The notes: generated by a model not told the origin, from the sequence alone. A stretch of 29,584 nucleotides of DNA from Saccoglossus kowalevskii (GCF_000003605.2 NW_003109582.1:28782-58365); one strand, 5' to 3'. Shown: positions 9,956 to 20,830, numbered from the stretch's first letter. A program made the numbers and translations.

Positions 9956-10615
9956 AAGATGTACTGCTATCATAGCGTACTTGATGGCAAGATGTACTGC
10001 TATCATAGCGTACTTGATGGCAAGATGTACTGCTATCATAGCGTACTTGATGGCAAGATGTACTGCTATCATAGCGTACTTGATGCCAAGATGTACTGCT
10101 ATCATAGCGTACTTGATGGCAAGATGTACTGCTATCATAGCGTACTTGATGCCAAGATGTACTGCTATCATAGCGTACTTGATGGCAAGATGTACTGCTA
10201 TCATAGCGTACTTGATGCCAAGATGTACTGCTATCATAGCGTACTTGATGGCAAGATGTACTGCTATCATAGCGTACTTGATGGCAAGATGTACTGCTAT
10301 CATAGCGTACTTGATGGCAAGATGTACTGCTATCATAGCGTACTTGATGGCAAGATGTACTGCTATCATAGCGTACTTGATGCCAAGATGTACTGCTATC
10401 ATAGCGTACTTGATGGCAAGATGTACTGCTATCATAGCGTACTTGATGGCAAGATGTACTGCTATCATAGCGTACTTGATGCCAAGATGTACTGCTATCA
10501 TAGCGTACTTGATGGCAAGATGTACTGCTATCATAGCGTACTTGATGCCAAGATGTACTGCTATCATAGCGTACTTGATGGCAAGATGTACTGCTATCAT
10601 AGCGTACTTGATGGC
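9956..10615. repeat. 33-bp minisatellite, 20 near-identical units
   Basis: Exactly 20 head-to-tail units of 33 bp start aagatgtactgc and end ttgatggc. The only variation I see is one G/C site near the unit end (ggc or gcc): G in 14 units and C in 6 (units 4, 6, 8, 13, 16 and 18). Each unit contains an inverted repeat, GTAC-t-GCTA / TAGC-GTAC around a TCA loop. Because 33 is a multiple of 3 and the unit lacks stops, several frames stay open on both strands; these are not taken as genes. Confidence 0.97.
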
Positions 10616-11992
10616 AAAACAACCAGGGTCGTTCTCCGGGGTCGTTTATTGTAAGCACGGGTCGTTCTGTTTTTACTGCTTTTATTCGTCTTCCATATTT
10701 TATTCAGATGGTTGTCTGCATTGTATATTTTGGACATATATAATTTGCCAACCATGGGCAGTGTTTTATTTTCTGATGGTCCACAGTCGAGGGACGACTG
10801 TGAATGGCCCAACCCTACCCCCGAGCCGCCTGGGCCATATGTCGTCTGCGTGCGATGACGTCATTATAGCGCTAAGTATAGCTACAGGAGGGAAGGCCGA
10901 TCTCTTAGCGAATGCTTATTCGACAGTGAATAAACTAGAGTGTATTGTAGAAGGGCAACCACACACGTGTTAAGGTTTGGGAGAATGGACCTCTATGAGA
11001 CGAGGGCGATACTAGTAACTTGTTTGTTCCTAGCTGTGCAGCATGGTATGGGCACATGAACTATAAGTTTTTATCGGTTGTCTTCTGCATTGTTCTCCCA
11101 GAATAGGGTAACAGGGGCACATTGTGATTGTCATTGTAATTTCGGAATGCCTTTTTATGTCGGTCAGTTAGTATGATAATTTTAACATATATATATTGTC
11201 AATCATTGTTTACTGTATATACTGCAGAAATCGAAATAAAATTAGGGAATTAGTGCAATTGTTGAACTTCCTAATGAAAGCTTCTAAACTGCTTGGCATA
11301 CGTTCTATGCCACAATAGTATCATAAAATGTATTTTCTCTTTAATTTCCTCTTGCTATCAAATGCCCGGTTTTACATGTGACTAGGGGGGTATGGATGAC
11401 TTCTTTCTCTGGTTACTTTATTAACTGAAAACAATACACAGTCACCCCAAAACCTGTCATATGATAAACAAATTTTATTTATTGTTTACTAGAATTCTCT
11501 AAGATACTGATTAAGCTACCGGTAATACTCTCCCTAGTATATTATTAGACCAGCTGTTACTGGAAATATAAAATTTGGGCTAAATAGAAAAATATTATAC
11601 AAATAATTCAGGTTTGTGAATTCTTATTTTGAATTATGAAACCATTTTACCAACTGAATATTATATAAATATTTGTTTAGCATTTTCACAATAGTGGATA
11701 CAATATGGTCAGAGATTAAGAGACCATTCAATTTACTCACTGGCTTGTCATTAATGTTGAATTTTTGTTTCATTGTTTTTTTTCTATTAATAATATGGAC
11801 ATATTTGGAAAAAAAACAAATGTTGTTGTTGTCACAAACAATTTAGTAAATAAAAAATTGATTTTAGTTTGTCAAATTGGAGAAGCTTATTTCCTAGAAA
11901 ATTACCCCTACCCCACCCATAATTTGTGGTTCTGTATAATACAACAAAAATGTATTTGACTGATGTAATCTACATTGAGTCAATTCAGCTTT
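10616..11992. other. Intergenic stretch with a CpG-richer patch
   Basis: 10616-10980 is visibly richer in GC and CpG than its surroundings (for example ggtcgttctccggggtcgtt and cccccgagccgcctggg) and contains a CRE palindrome. From about 11000 to 11992 the sequence is AT-rich, without a recognisable exon, leading up to the 21-bp array. Confidence 0.4.
10856..10863. promoter_or_regulatory. Consensus CRE palindrome TGACGTCA
   Basis: A perfect 8-bp CREB/ATF site lies inside the CpG-richer patch at 10800-10940, 240 bp after the 33-bp minisatellite. Perfect CREs near CpG-rich DNA are often promoter-associated, but no transcript start or exon is evident here. Confidence 0.3.
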
Positions 11993-14361
11993 AATGGTGG
12001 TGATGTGACATGTGATGGTATGAATGTGACATGTGATGGTATGAATGTGACATGTGATGGTATGAATGTGACATGTGATGGTATGAATGTGACATGTGAT
12101 GAATGTGACATGTGATGTGATGAATGCGACATGTGATGGTATGAATGTGACATGTGATGTGATGAATGTGACATGTGATGGTATGAATGTGACATGTGAT
12201 GGTATGAATGTGACATGTGATGGTATGAATGTGACATGTGATGTGATGAATGTGACATGTGATGGTATGAATTTGACATGTGATGGTATGAATGTGACAT
12301 GTGATGGTATGAATTTGACATGTGATGGTATGAATGTGACATGTGATGTGATGAATGTGACATGTGATGGTATGAATTTGACATGTGATAGTATGAATGT
12401 GACATGTGATGGTATGAATGTGACACATGATGGTATGAATGTGACATGTGATGGTATGAATGTGACATGTGATGGTATGAATGTGACACATGATAGTATG
12501 AATGTGACATGTGATGGTATAAATGTGACATGTGATGTGATGAATGTGACATGTGATGGTATGAATGTGACGTGATGGTATGAATGTGACATGTGATGGT
12601 ATGAATGTGACATGGGATGGTATGAATGTGACATGTGATGGTATGAATGTGACATGTAATGGTATGAATGTGACATGTGCTGGTATAAATGTGACATGTG
12701 ATGGTATGAATGTGACATGTAATAGTATGAATGTGACATGTGATGGTATGAATGTGACATGTGATGGTATGAATGTGACATGTAATAGTATAAATGTGAC
12801 ATGTGGTGGTATGAATGTGACATGTGATGGTATGAATGTGGCATGTGATAGTATGAATGTGACATGTGATGGTATGAATGTGACATGTGATGTGATGAAT
12901 GTGACATGTGATGGTATGAATTTGACATGTGATGGTATGAATGTGACATGTGATGTGATGAATGTGACATGTGATGGTATGAATTTGACATGTGATAGTA
13001 TGAATGTGACATGTGATGGTATGAATGTGACACATGATGGTATGAATGTGACATGTGATGGTATGAATGTGACATGTGATGGTATGAATGCGACACATGA
13101 TAGTATGAATGTGACATGTGATGGTATAAATGTGACATGTGATGTGATGAATGTGACATGTGATGGTATGAATGTGACGTGATGGTATGAATGTGACATG
13201 TGATGGTGTGAATGTGACATGGGATGGTATGAATGTGACATGTGATGGTATGAATGTGACATGTAATGGTATGAATGTGACATGTGATGGTATAAATGTG
13301 ACATGTGATGGTATGAATGTGACATGTAATGGTATGAATGTGACATGTGATGGTATGAATGTGACATGTGATGGTATGAATGTGACATGTAATAGTATAA
13401 ATGTGACATGTGGTGGTATGAATGTGACATGTGATGGTATGAATGTGGCATGTGATGGTGTGAATGTGACATGTAATGGTATGAATGTGACATGTGATGG
13501 TATGAATGTGACATGTGATGGTATGAATGTGACATGGGATGGTATGAATGTGACACGTGATGGTATGAATGTGACATGTGATAGTATGAATGTGACATGT
13601 GATAGTATGAATGTGACAGTATAAATGTGACATGTGATGGTATGAATGTGACATGTGATGGTATGAATGTGACATGTGATGTGATGAATGTGACATGTGA
13701 TGGTATGAATGTGACATGTGATGGTGTGAATGTGACATGTGATGTGATGAATGTGACATGTGATGGTATGAATTTGACATGTGATGGTATGAATGTGACA
13801 TGTGATGTGATGAATGTGACATGTGATGGTATGAATTTGACATGTGATGGTATGAATGTGACATGTAATGGTATGAATGTGACGTGTGATGGTATGAATG
13901 TGACATGTGATGGTATGAATGTGACATGTGATGGTATGAATGTGACATGTGATATGAATGTGACATGTAATAGTATAAATGTGACATGTGATGGTATGAA
14001 TGTGACGTGTGATGGTATGAATGTGACATGTGATGGTATGAATGTGACACATGATGGTATGAATGTGACATGTAATAGTATAAATGTGACATGTAATGGT
14101 ATGAATGTGACATGTGATGGTATGAATGTGACATGTAATAGTATAAATGTGACATGTGATGGTATGAATGTGACATGTGATGGTATGAATGTGACATGAT
14201 GGTATGAATGTGACATGTGATAGTATGAATGTGACATGTGATGGTATGAATGTGACACATGATGGTATGAATGTGACATGTAATAGTATAAATGTGACAT
14301 GTGATGGTATAAATGTGACATGTGATGGTATGAATGTGAAATGTGATGGTATGAATGTGAT
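11993..14361. repeat. 21-bp minisatellite, about 112 units, with higher-order structure
   Basis: The unit consensus is tatgaatgtgacatgtgatgg. Recurrent variants have gtgatg in place of ggtatg, aatttgaca, agtata, and acacatga. A block of variants from about 12361 to 12850 repeats at an offset of 607 bp (about 12968 to 13457), including the same 2-bp-short unit (gaatgtgacgtgatgg) at 12564 and 13171. The 607 bp correspond to 29 units minus 2 bp. The array ends about 105 bp before the start codon of the sulfotransferase gene. Because 21 is divisible by 3, long open frames run through it on both strands; I treat these as artefacts. Confidence 0.95.
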
Positions 14362-14466
14362 CAAAATTTGCCCTGCAGCATAAATCTTTGTAATTCAATA
14401 ATCTGTATTTATCTTTCAAGTACATGTATGAATGATGCAAAAACATCTTGGTGACAAGTGAACACC

Positions 14467-14572
14467 ATGGCAGTGTTGCCATTTGAAGCACGTAATGGCG
14501 GCAGATTTTGTTTGCTGATGTTGTTAGGTATGACGATGGGAGTCTTCATGATGATCTATATTTCAATGTCAG
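14467..14572 (+). CDS. Carbohydrate sulfotransferase exon 1: start and signal anchor
   Basis: The start codon sits in an ideal context (gaacaccATGG). The 35 codons encode a short N-terminus (MAVLPFEARNGGR), then a hydrophobic segment at residues 14-34 (FCLLMLLGMTMGVFMMIYIS), ending at donor TCAG|GTGAGT in phase 1. A short cytoplasmic tail plus a single membrane helix is the type II signal anchor expected of Golgi sulfotransferases. It joins exon 2 in phase (G|AT, Asp). Upstream ATGs at about 14424 and 14431 open only very short frames. The tttcaag at 14416-14422 could be an acceptor for a non-coding first exon. The 21-bp minisatellite lies immediately upstream and would be in the promoter or a 5' UTR intron. 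Confidence 0.75.
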
Positions 14573-15439
14573 GTGAGTTCACTAATATGTTCTGTTGTCC
14601 CTTCATTTCCATGGCATTTTCACAAAATTAATCAGGTTTGTCTGTCGAAAATGGCCTTGGCACTAAAATGTATCTTCTGAACACAGTAACACAAGTGATT
14701 AGGGAAGCAGTGCTATTAAGGTGGTGAGAAAAGAATTTGGTGACGTTTTTAAATAAAGCATTCTCTGATTGTTGTCTCATTCAAATCTGTAAATTAGTGT
14801 ATATGTTCCAAAAGCCTAAGTATAGAGGGGCAAGTTCGCACAAACTGGACAGTCATTGTTTGCATAATTATCACATAACAACAAAAATGGCGAATCTTGT
14901 AAAAATGACTAAATTCGTGGACTTTCAGGGTGAAATTTGCGTTGATAATAAATTTATTTTTCTATCCCCTAATTATTTCATACTTGGCACCTTCAACAGA
15001 CTATTAGTCAAAGTACTTTCTTTTAAAGTATTTTATGCATTTTGCACCATCATTATCTTGTGAACGACTATGGAAGTGCCTGAATGCACTAAGTTTGACG
15101 GCGATCCCAATAAGACATGCTCAATCAAAACCTAAAGTCGAGAAAATGTGTAAAGACTGTTTAGGATAATAAAATACTGCAGATTTGAACAATTCTCCAA
15201 TTTCATCCAATTTGTAAGGTACTGGATGCAAGTTTGATCCATGTACGCTAATATATACGGTGGTGAAATGCGATCCTATAGCATTGATCAGAGTTATGTC
15301 ATTATCATGTTTAATTCGGAAGAATCAGTAGTCAAAAAATAGAATAGCAACAAGCGTAGAACTGTTGTGGTAATACTGTTGCAATGCAATGAAGTAGTAA
15401 CTTGAAATCATTAAAAGTCATTGAAAAATATCATAAAAT

Positions 15440-15870
15440 TAATGCAGTTGGTTTTTTTTTTTTTGTGCCAGGCGACAGTCTCGGACATTGAATGTCACTG
15501 TTGTCTCTCCTGACTTTTTTTTTGTATGTGCAAATTGCAAGTGCTAGTGATGACACATAGTGCATTTTTGCCACAGAAGTCATATTCATATTTGGGACTA
15601 CACAGGGCTGTGTGGCCATCTCTCTATAAAATAGCAATTTTAACGCGCTATCCTGGCGTCAACCAGGCTCGGTCGAACACAGGCACCTGCGTTCCCTCAA
15701 AGTCGCATTTGTGAGTGAATGTATCTCCCATTGAATCTGTGGCACACTCACCCAGGGTAGGGGTCGACCCTTTTTGATGTTCAGCCTAAGGTAGGATTCG
15801 AACTTGGGTCTACTGGTCATGAGTCTGATGCGACAACCACTAGGCTACCAGTGACCGGTAATGCAGTTGG
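15440..15870. repeat. 12-bp target-site duplications around SINE copy 2
   Basis: taatgcagttgg occurs at 15440-15451 and again at 15859-15870, exactly bracketing the SINE. This is the footprint of LINE-mediated insertion. Confidence 0.85.
15452..15858 (-). mobile_element. tRNA-derived SINE, copy 2 (tail type B, antisense in intron)
   Basis: On the minus strand the head begins CCGGTCACTGG and has an A-box-like TGGTAGCCTAGTGGTTGTCGC region and an intact B box GTTCGAATCC. The body (GGGTCGACCCCTACC, GGTGAGTGTGCCACAGA) matches SINE copy 1. After about 170 bp the sequence departs completely from copy 1 and ends in a different tail (GAGACTGTCGCCTGGCACA) followed by a poly(A) run, seen as T at 15452-15464 on the plus strand. 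The intact boxes and perfect duplication suggest a fairly recent insertion. Confidence 0.88.
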
Positions 15871-16972
15871 GGTTAAAAAGACCTTTATCGCCTGCAAATG
15901 TTGTCGTTATTTCTCGTAGATACTAACTTATTACGGAACATAATTTGAAATTCTGCAAATTGGTAAAAAAAGTCAGATTGTTAATATAAACATTGATGCA
16001 AATTATCTTTGTTATGGTGCCATATTTTCAACATTATTTAAATATATTTTATTTCACTTATCGATGTCTTCAACATGTGTTTTTATAGTGTAAAATCATA
16101 ATGCATTCAAAACATACTTTATAAATGTGCAAGACACCGAAAATATTTGTTGGTAATTTTATAAACTGGCTTGGCAATTCCTAGCCCAATTAGATAGTGT
16201 CACAGCATTCCGGCTATTTTTTTTAGCAAATCCAGAATCACTCTTGATAATTTTGTTTCTATAGCATGTGTACTATGATTGTATTTGATGTTTTGATAAT
16301 CCAAATCCAAATAATACATACAATGAACAAAAATACCCATAAAATATTAATAAAAGAATTTATTATATAACCTGGACAAAAGAAAGCATTATTTTTCCCT
16401 TGTCATAATGATGCATTTTCCCTGATTAGTGTAACTTCATGTGGAAATCCTAATAAATATATGAGACTTAAAGTTACAACTGGCGGTTGAATTCATTAAT
16501 TCAGTCCAGCAGTTAAATAGGTTATTTATTAGAGACATCCGGGAACCAAAATTTGCAATGTATACCACTATGGCTATGAAAAATCAGCAATAATAGCCAA
16601 GGGGATGAGGGACTGAATTTCAAAAACATATTTTATATACAAAGTATATAATTTTGATTAGATTATATATATTTATATTTGTTAAGAGAAATCATGGTTG
16701 TTAATCATTTCAAATACATAGTTTCATTCATACTGACGAGAACGCAATCAAATAAAATGTTCATAAGCATTGAAAATTATATGATCATGATGACTTTGTT
16801 AATCTGACTGATAGCAACAAACCAAATGTACCAAACTGAATAAATCACTTGTCGGTGTTTGTGTGGGATTATTGTCTATCTCTGTTTTCTATGTTCTGTA
16901 ACAAATCTTTCCATCCAAAGGCTCAAACCAAGTTTTATTTCATTTTACTGATATTTCAATTTTCTTTAATAG

Positions 16973-17046
16973 ATCATGAGACACCCAAGCCTAGAAGCAG
17001 AGTAACATTAAATCACATAAAGACAACTAACATAATGGATGTAAAG
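16973..17046 (+). CDS. Carbohydrate sulfotransferase exon 2: luminal stem
   Basis: The acceptor is tttctttaatag (AG at 16971-16972). The exon enters in phase 1, completing Asp with exon 1, and encodes a short basic, polar stretch (HETPKPRSRV, then LNHIKTTNIMDVK) with no fold, as expected for the stem between the signal anchor and the catalytic domain. The end is ambiguous: GTGAAA at 17047 after AAG (used here) or GTAAAG at 17041. Both give phase 0, matching exon 3. Read-through without splicing would end at the TAG at 17104-17106. Confidence 0.6.
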
Positions 17047-17187
17047 GTGAAAAAGGATTTATCTGATGATCAGTTTGATACCATTTGTGCACAGCTCAAT
17101 TCTTAGCACAAGCTTAGAGGTTAATTGTAGTCAATGTTCATTTAGAAGATTATATTTATAACTATTCATTTCAGTATGCCATTTCTT

Positions 17188-18050
17188 ACACTTCCCATTG
17201 GAATTCAGTGTATTGTCAAGTTAAGGTTGGGAGAATTACACTTCCCATGGAATTCAGTGTATTGTCAAGTTAAGGTTGGGAGAATTACACTTCCCATGGA
17301 ATTCAGTGTATTGTCAAGTTAAGGTTGGGAGAATTACACTTCCCATGGAATTCAGTGTATTGTCAAGTTAAGGTTGGGAGAATTACACTTCCCATTGGAA
17401 TTCAGTGTATTGTCAAGTTAAGGTTGGGAGAATTACACTTCCCATGGAATTCAGTGTATTGTCAAGTTAAGGTTGGGAGAATTACACTTCCCATGGAATT
17501 CAGTGTATTGTCAAGTTAAGGTTGGGAGAATTACACTTCCCATGGAATTCAGTGTATTGTCAAGTTAAGGTTGGGAGAATTACACTTCCCATGGAATTCA
17601 GTGTATTGTCAAGTTAAGGTTGGGAAAATTACACTTCCCATGGAATTCAGTGTATTGTCAAGTTAAGGTTGGAAGAATTACACTTCCTATGGGAATTCAG
17701 TGTGTTGTGAAGTTAAGGTTGGGAGAATTACACTTCCCATGGAATTCAGTGTATTGTCAAGTTAAGGTTGGAAGAATTACACTTCCTATGGGAATTAAGT
17801 GTGTTGTGAAGTTAAGGTTGGGAGAATTACACTTCCCATGGGAATTCAGTGTTTTGTCAAGTTAAGGTTGGGAGAATCACACTTCCCATGGGAATTCAGT
17901 GTATTGTCAAGTTAAGGTTGGGAGAATTACTCTTCCCATGGGAATTAAGTGTGTTGTGAAGTTAAGGTTGGAAGAATTACACTTCCCATGGGAATTCAGT
18001 GTGTTGTAAAGTTAAGGTTGGGAGAATTACACTTCCCATGGGAACTCAGT
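17188..18050. repeat. 49/50-bp minisatellite filling sulfotransferase intron 2
   Basis: About 17 units share the consensus cttcccatggaattcagtgt followed by attgtcaagttaaggttggg and agaattaca. Units are 49 bp, or 50 bp where the centre is cccattgg or cccatggg. The early units (17240-17640) are nearly identical; the later ones (17680-18050) are more diverged, with gtgttgtgaag and ggaagaatt variants. The array takes up about 81% of the 1064-bp intron (17047-18110), leaving about 60 bp for the branch point and acceptor of exon 3. Confidence 0.95.
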
Positions 18051-18110
18051 ATATTGTACCAATATATTTGAGTATGATTTCAAATTATTACTGTGTTTTT
18101 TTACATTCAG

Positions 18111-18854
18111 AGAGAAACTAACGTAAGCAGAGAAGTCCCCAATCATACCTACATGGACAGACTGAATTTAGTAGAATCCAATTGTAATACACCTACAGTG
18201 GAACTGCCAGTGTATAAACTCCAACAACTTATTGTTGATGATGAATATAAATTCATATACTGCTGGATTCCAAAAGTTGCGAGTGGAAACTGGAAAGTGG
18301 TATTAAAGAACCTAAAAGAATTTTACACCAATAAAGACTGGAAACCAAATTTACGAGATCGCAATATGGGTCTACCAACACTGAACAAGTATTCATCAGT
18401 GGGGATAAAGACCCGCTTGAAAAGTTATTATAAATATGTGTTTGTACGTCACCCTTTAGAAAGGCTGCTATCGGCTTATAGGGATCGCTTTGAGAGACGA
18501 AGGACAAACATAAGCAGATTGCCTATTACAAATTTAAGTAGCTTTGTTAACTATATTAAGGATACAATGAATATTCACTGGAGTCCAATGACAGACTTAT
18601 GTGATCCATGTGATATTAAGTTTGATTTTATTGGACATTTTGAAACTCTCAGAAAGGATGTAGACTATCTTTTAAATTTATTCAATATAAGTTCTGTTGC
18701 GAGTTTCCGATCTGTTAGTAGCTATGCTACCAACAGTTCTGATCAATCACTGCTACATAAATACTATTCATCTCTGTCAGAGGATGACATGCTCTTTTTA
18801 CAAGGTCTTTATGCAAAAGATTATCAACTTTTTGGATATGATCCTCAAATCTGA
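18111..18854 (+). CDS. Carbohydrate sulfotransferase exon 3: catalytic domain (CHST8-14 / Sulfotransfer_2 family)
   Basis: This terminal exon has 247 codons plus TGA, with acceptor ttttttacattcag and phase 0 entry. The assembled protein is 307 residues. It shows the family's two PAPS-binding motifs: the 5'-phosphosulfate loop CWIPKVASGNWK (about residues 111-122) and the 3'-phosphate site FVRHPLERLLSAYRDRF (from about 171). It also has DFIGHFETL and the C-terminal YAKDYQLFGYD typical of the HNK-1, chondroitin-4- and dermatan-4-sulfotransferase group. These enzymes transfer sulfate from PAPS to sugars on proteoglycans or glycoproteins in the Golgi lumen. The 5' loop has Ser-Gly where vertebrate members usually have Cys-Thr. 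Several N-glycosylation sequons (NHT, NIS, NLS, NSS) fit a luminal location. The exact acceptor sugar cannot be told from sequence. Confidence 0.92.
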   Translation, partial: RETNVSREVPNHTYMDRLNLVESNCNTPTVELPVYKLQQLIVDDEYKFIYCWIPKVASGNWKVVLKNLKEFYTNKDWKPNLRDRNMGLPTLNKYSSVGIKTRLKSYYKYVFVRHPLERLLSAYRDRFERRRTNISRLPITNLSSFVNYIKDTMNIHWSPMTDLCDPCDIKFDFIGHFETLRKDVDYLLNLFNISSVASFRSVSSYATNSSDQSLLHKYYSSLSEDDMLFLQGLYAKDYQLFGYDPQI

Positions 18855-20830
18855 ACAAGATCAATTTTGGATTTTAAATCTTTTCTTAGAATAATTCTGA
18901 ATGTGTGTTTTGTTCTGAAACCTATAAAGCTGTGATAAATGGCATAAATGGTTGTAATGCTATGCAAATATTACAAGCAGACAATCACACTGCACCATGT
19001 TAGTATTAATAACACCATAATGTGTCAGGATATTTTGTATTCTTTCTACCTAACAGTGATGTATTGTTTGCAATACATTTATTTTAAATTATTATTTGAA
19101 TCAAGGAACATCTCAAGTAGCAGATGAATTTAGTTCCAGACAAAGAAGCCTGATCTGCATTGAGTCATAATAGAAAGTAGCCAATCAGTAAATCCACTAC
19201 TTTTTGCAATGATAACTGCACATAAATGAAAAAAAAAAAAAAATGGTTGACCAACTGCCAAAACATTAGTAAATGTTTCTGTAAATATCTTCAGTGATTC
19301 AATACCAATACGTGTTTAGTTTCTCACAATTTAATTTCATTGTATTAGCATTCAAAGCTATAAAAATGAATCATGTGTTTGATTTGGTCAGTAAATGTTA
19401 GGGTCTGGGTCATTAGTCTTGCAAAAATCAAGTGGTGAGGCATTTAAAAAAAAATATTTGACAGAGCAAAAATATCACAAGTTTAATCAAGAAAGGGTGT
19501 CAGAAGTTGGTAATGAAGTGGCTTATATAAAATTACTATTATCAAATTCCATTTCAGATAATGTTAGTGAAATTATTGAATTAATCAGTCTGGAACACAG
19601 CACAATCTTGAATTAATCAGTCTGGAACACAGCACAATCTTCTACTTTTATTGTACAATAATGCAATTTACATTGTAAATATTTTTTTTTACAAAAAATG
19701 GCAACAAACAGTTTGAAATAATTTTGTGGGGACAAATGGTAGGTACTTAGGCCATCATAAAATAACGTTGCAAATAAGGAAAGACAATGCCCAAATAAGG
19801 AAATACAAATTTGAAAGTATACACAATTTAACACACAAATACACTTTATATTAAATGTAAATCTAGATAAACTACATAGCGTTATTAAAAGCCATAACCT
19901 GTCTGAATTAAACTGTTTTTCCAGACAATTCTCAATTTATAAAAAAAAATCTTTTGGTGTTCATTTCAAACACATTACACAGTTACCTTCAGTCTGATTA
20001 AAATTAGATCTTAGTTTGGGCTTTTTTATTTTCATTCAATATGTATTTATTTTTTCATATATTTCTATTTTATTTTGTTTCAATTTATTATTTTCTAACT
20101 GATTTTGGCTTTTGCAATTACCAAAACTTGACCAGTAAATAAATTGAAATAAAATATATGGGAAAAAAAGTTAATCAAAAAGTTTAATCAAATTGAGATT
20201 ATTTGAAACAAGTATATTGGCAGTGAGGGTGAGATGACTGGAAGTAGTATGCTAGATTATTGTAAAATACATGATTGAATAGCTCATTAAGAACATTCAT
20301 AAATTCAAAATTACTATTTCTTTCATAAAAGCATTGTTAGTCGCTAAGCTTGTTTTCACTAGTATTGTTAAAATATAAATAATTAGCACCACACTTTTCA
20401 CTAGTAACTATAACAATGTGTTACAGATAAGATTCAACCACAAGGACATTTGAATCTATGCTTAATTAATATTTGTGCTCTGAGGTGTGCCCTCTGTGGC
20501 TGGGGTGAAACAGACTGTAGAGGGCGCCATATACCAGTTAGGTGTGACATGAGTAAAATCAACATGCATAAATTAAGAGAAACGCACATTATTACGAAAG
20601 TCTCTTAAGCTGAAAAATTTATCTTTAACAAAACCACTTCTGAGAAAAAAAATAGATTAAAAAAAATGGATATTTGAAAAATCACAAAAATGTCCTATTT
20701 TTCAAATTGACATACATGTATGAGTACATATATATGCCTTCTATAACAAAACCAATCACTGAATTGAAACATCACATGACAACAATCAGCCAATCATGCA
20801 ACAACTGCAGTCATACTATTATGTAAATAT
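18855..20830. other. 3' UTRs and space between two convergent genes
   Basis: The sulfotransferase (plus) and MICAL (minus) genes face each other across this AT-rich interval. AATAAA occurs on the plus strand at 20138-20143 and on the minus strand at 20084-20089 and 20046-20051, so the two transcripts may end close together or overlap. In such AT-rich DNA these hexamers are weak evidence. A perfect 32-bp tandem duplication lies at 19576-19639 (ttgaattaatcagtctggaa start). An open frame at 19395-19616 shows no recognisable domain. Confidence 0.45.
20489..20528. promoter_or_regulatory. Pair of oppositely oriented CTCF-like core motifs
   Basis: gccctctgtggc (20489-20500), which is CCACAGAGGGC on the minus strand, and ctgtagagggcgcc (20515-20528, plus) both resemble the CTCF core. 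They form an imperfect inverted repeat between convergent genes. They could equally be the hairpin of an old transposon end. Confidence 0.2.

Larger units (their letters stand above)
14573..16972 (+). other. Sulfotransferase intron 1
   Basis: This 2.4-kb AT-rich interval lies between donor GTGAGT at 14573 and acceptor tttctttaatag at 16961-16972. It holds one antisense SINE (15452-15858) with clear target-site duplications. I see no other exon or element in the rest. Confidence 0.65.

Noticed and set aside
9956-10615. CRISPR-like array of regularly spaced hairpins
   Set aside because: There are no unique spacers: the whole 33-bp unit repeats, and the surroundings are eukaryotic. It is a minisatellite.
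9818-10973. Long open frames on both strands through the 33-bp array
   Set aside because: The unit is stop-free in several frames and the length is a multiple of 3. The flanking residues show no domain or start context.
11894-14491. Open frames up to 865 codons on the minus strand and Met-Asn-Val-Thr-Cys-Asp repeats on the plus strand
   Set aside because: They follow from a 21-bp period with no stop in the unit. Frames are open on both strands at once, and indels between units break and restart them at random.
19395-19616. 73-codon open frame ending in the 32-bp duplication
   Set aside because: There is no recognisable domain, an A-run near its start, and a position inside the likely 3' UTR or intergenic space. 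The duplication creates its end.
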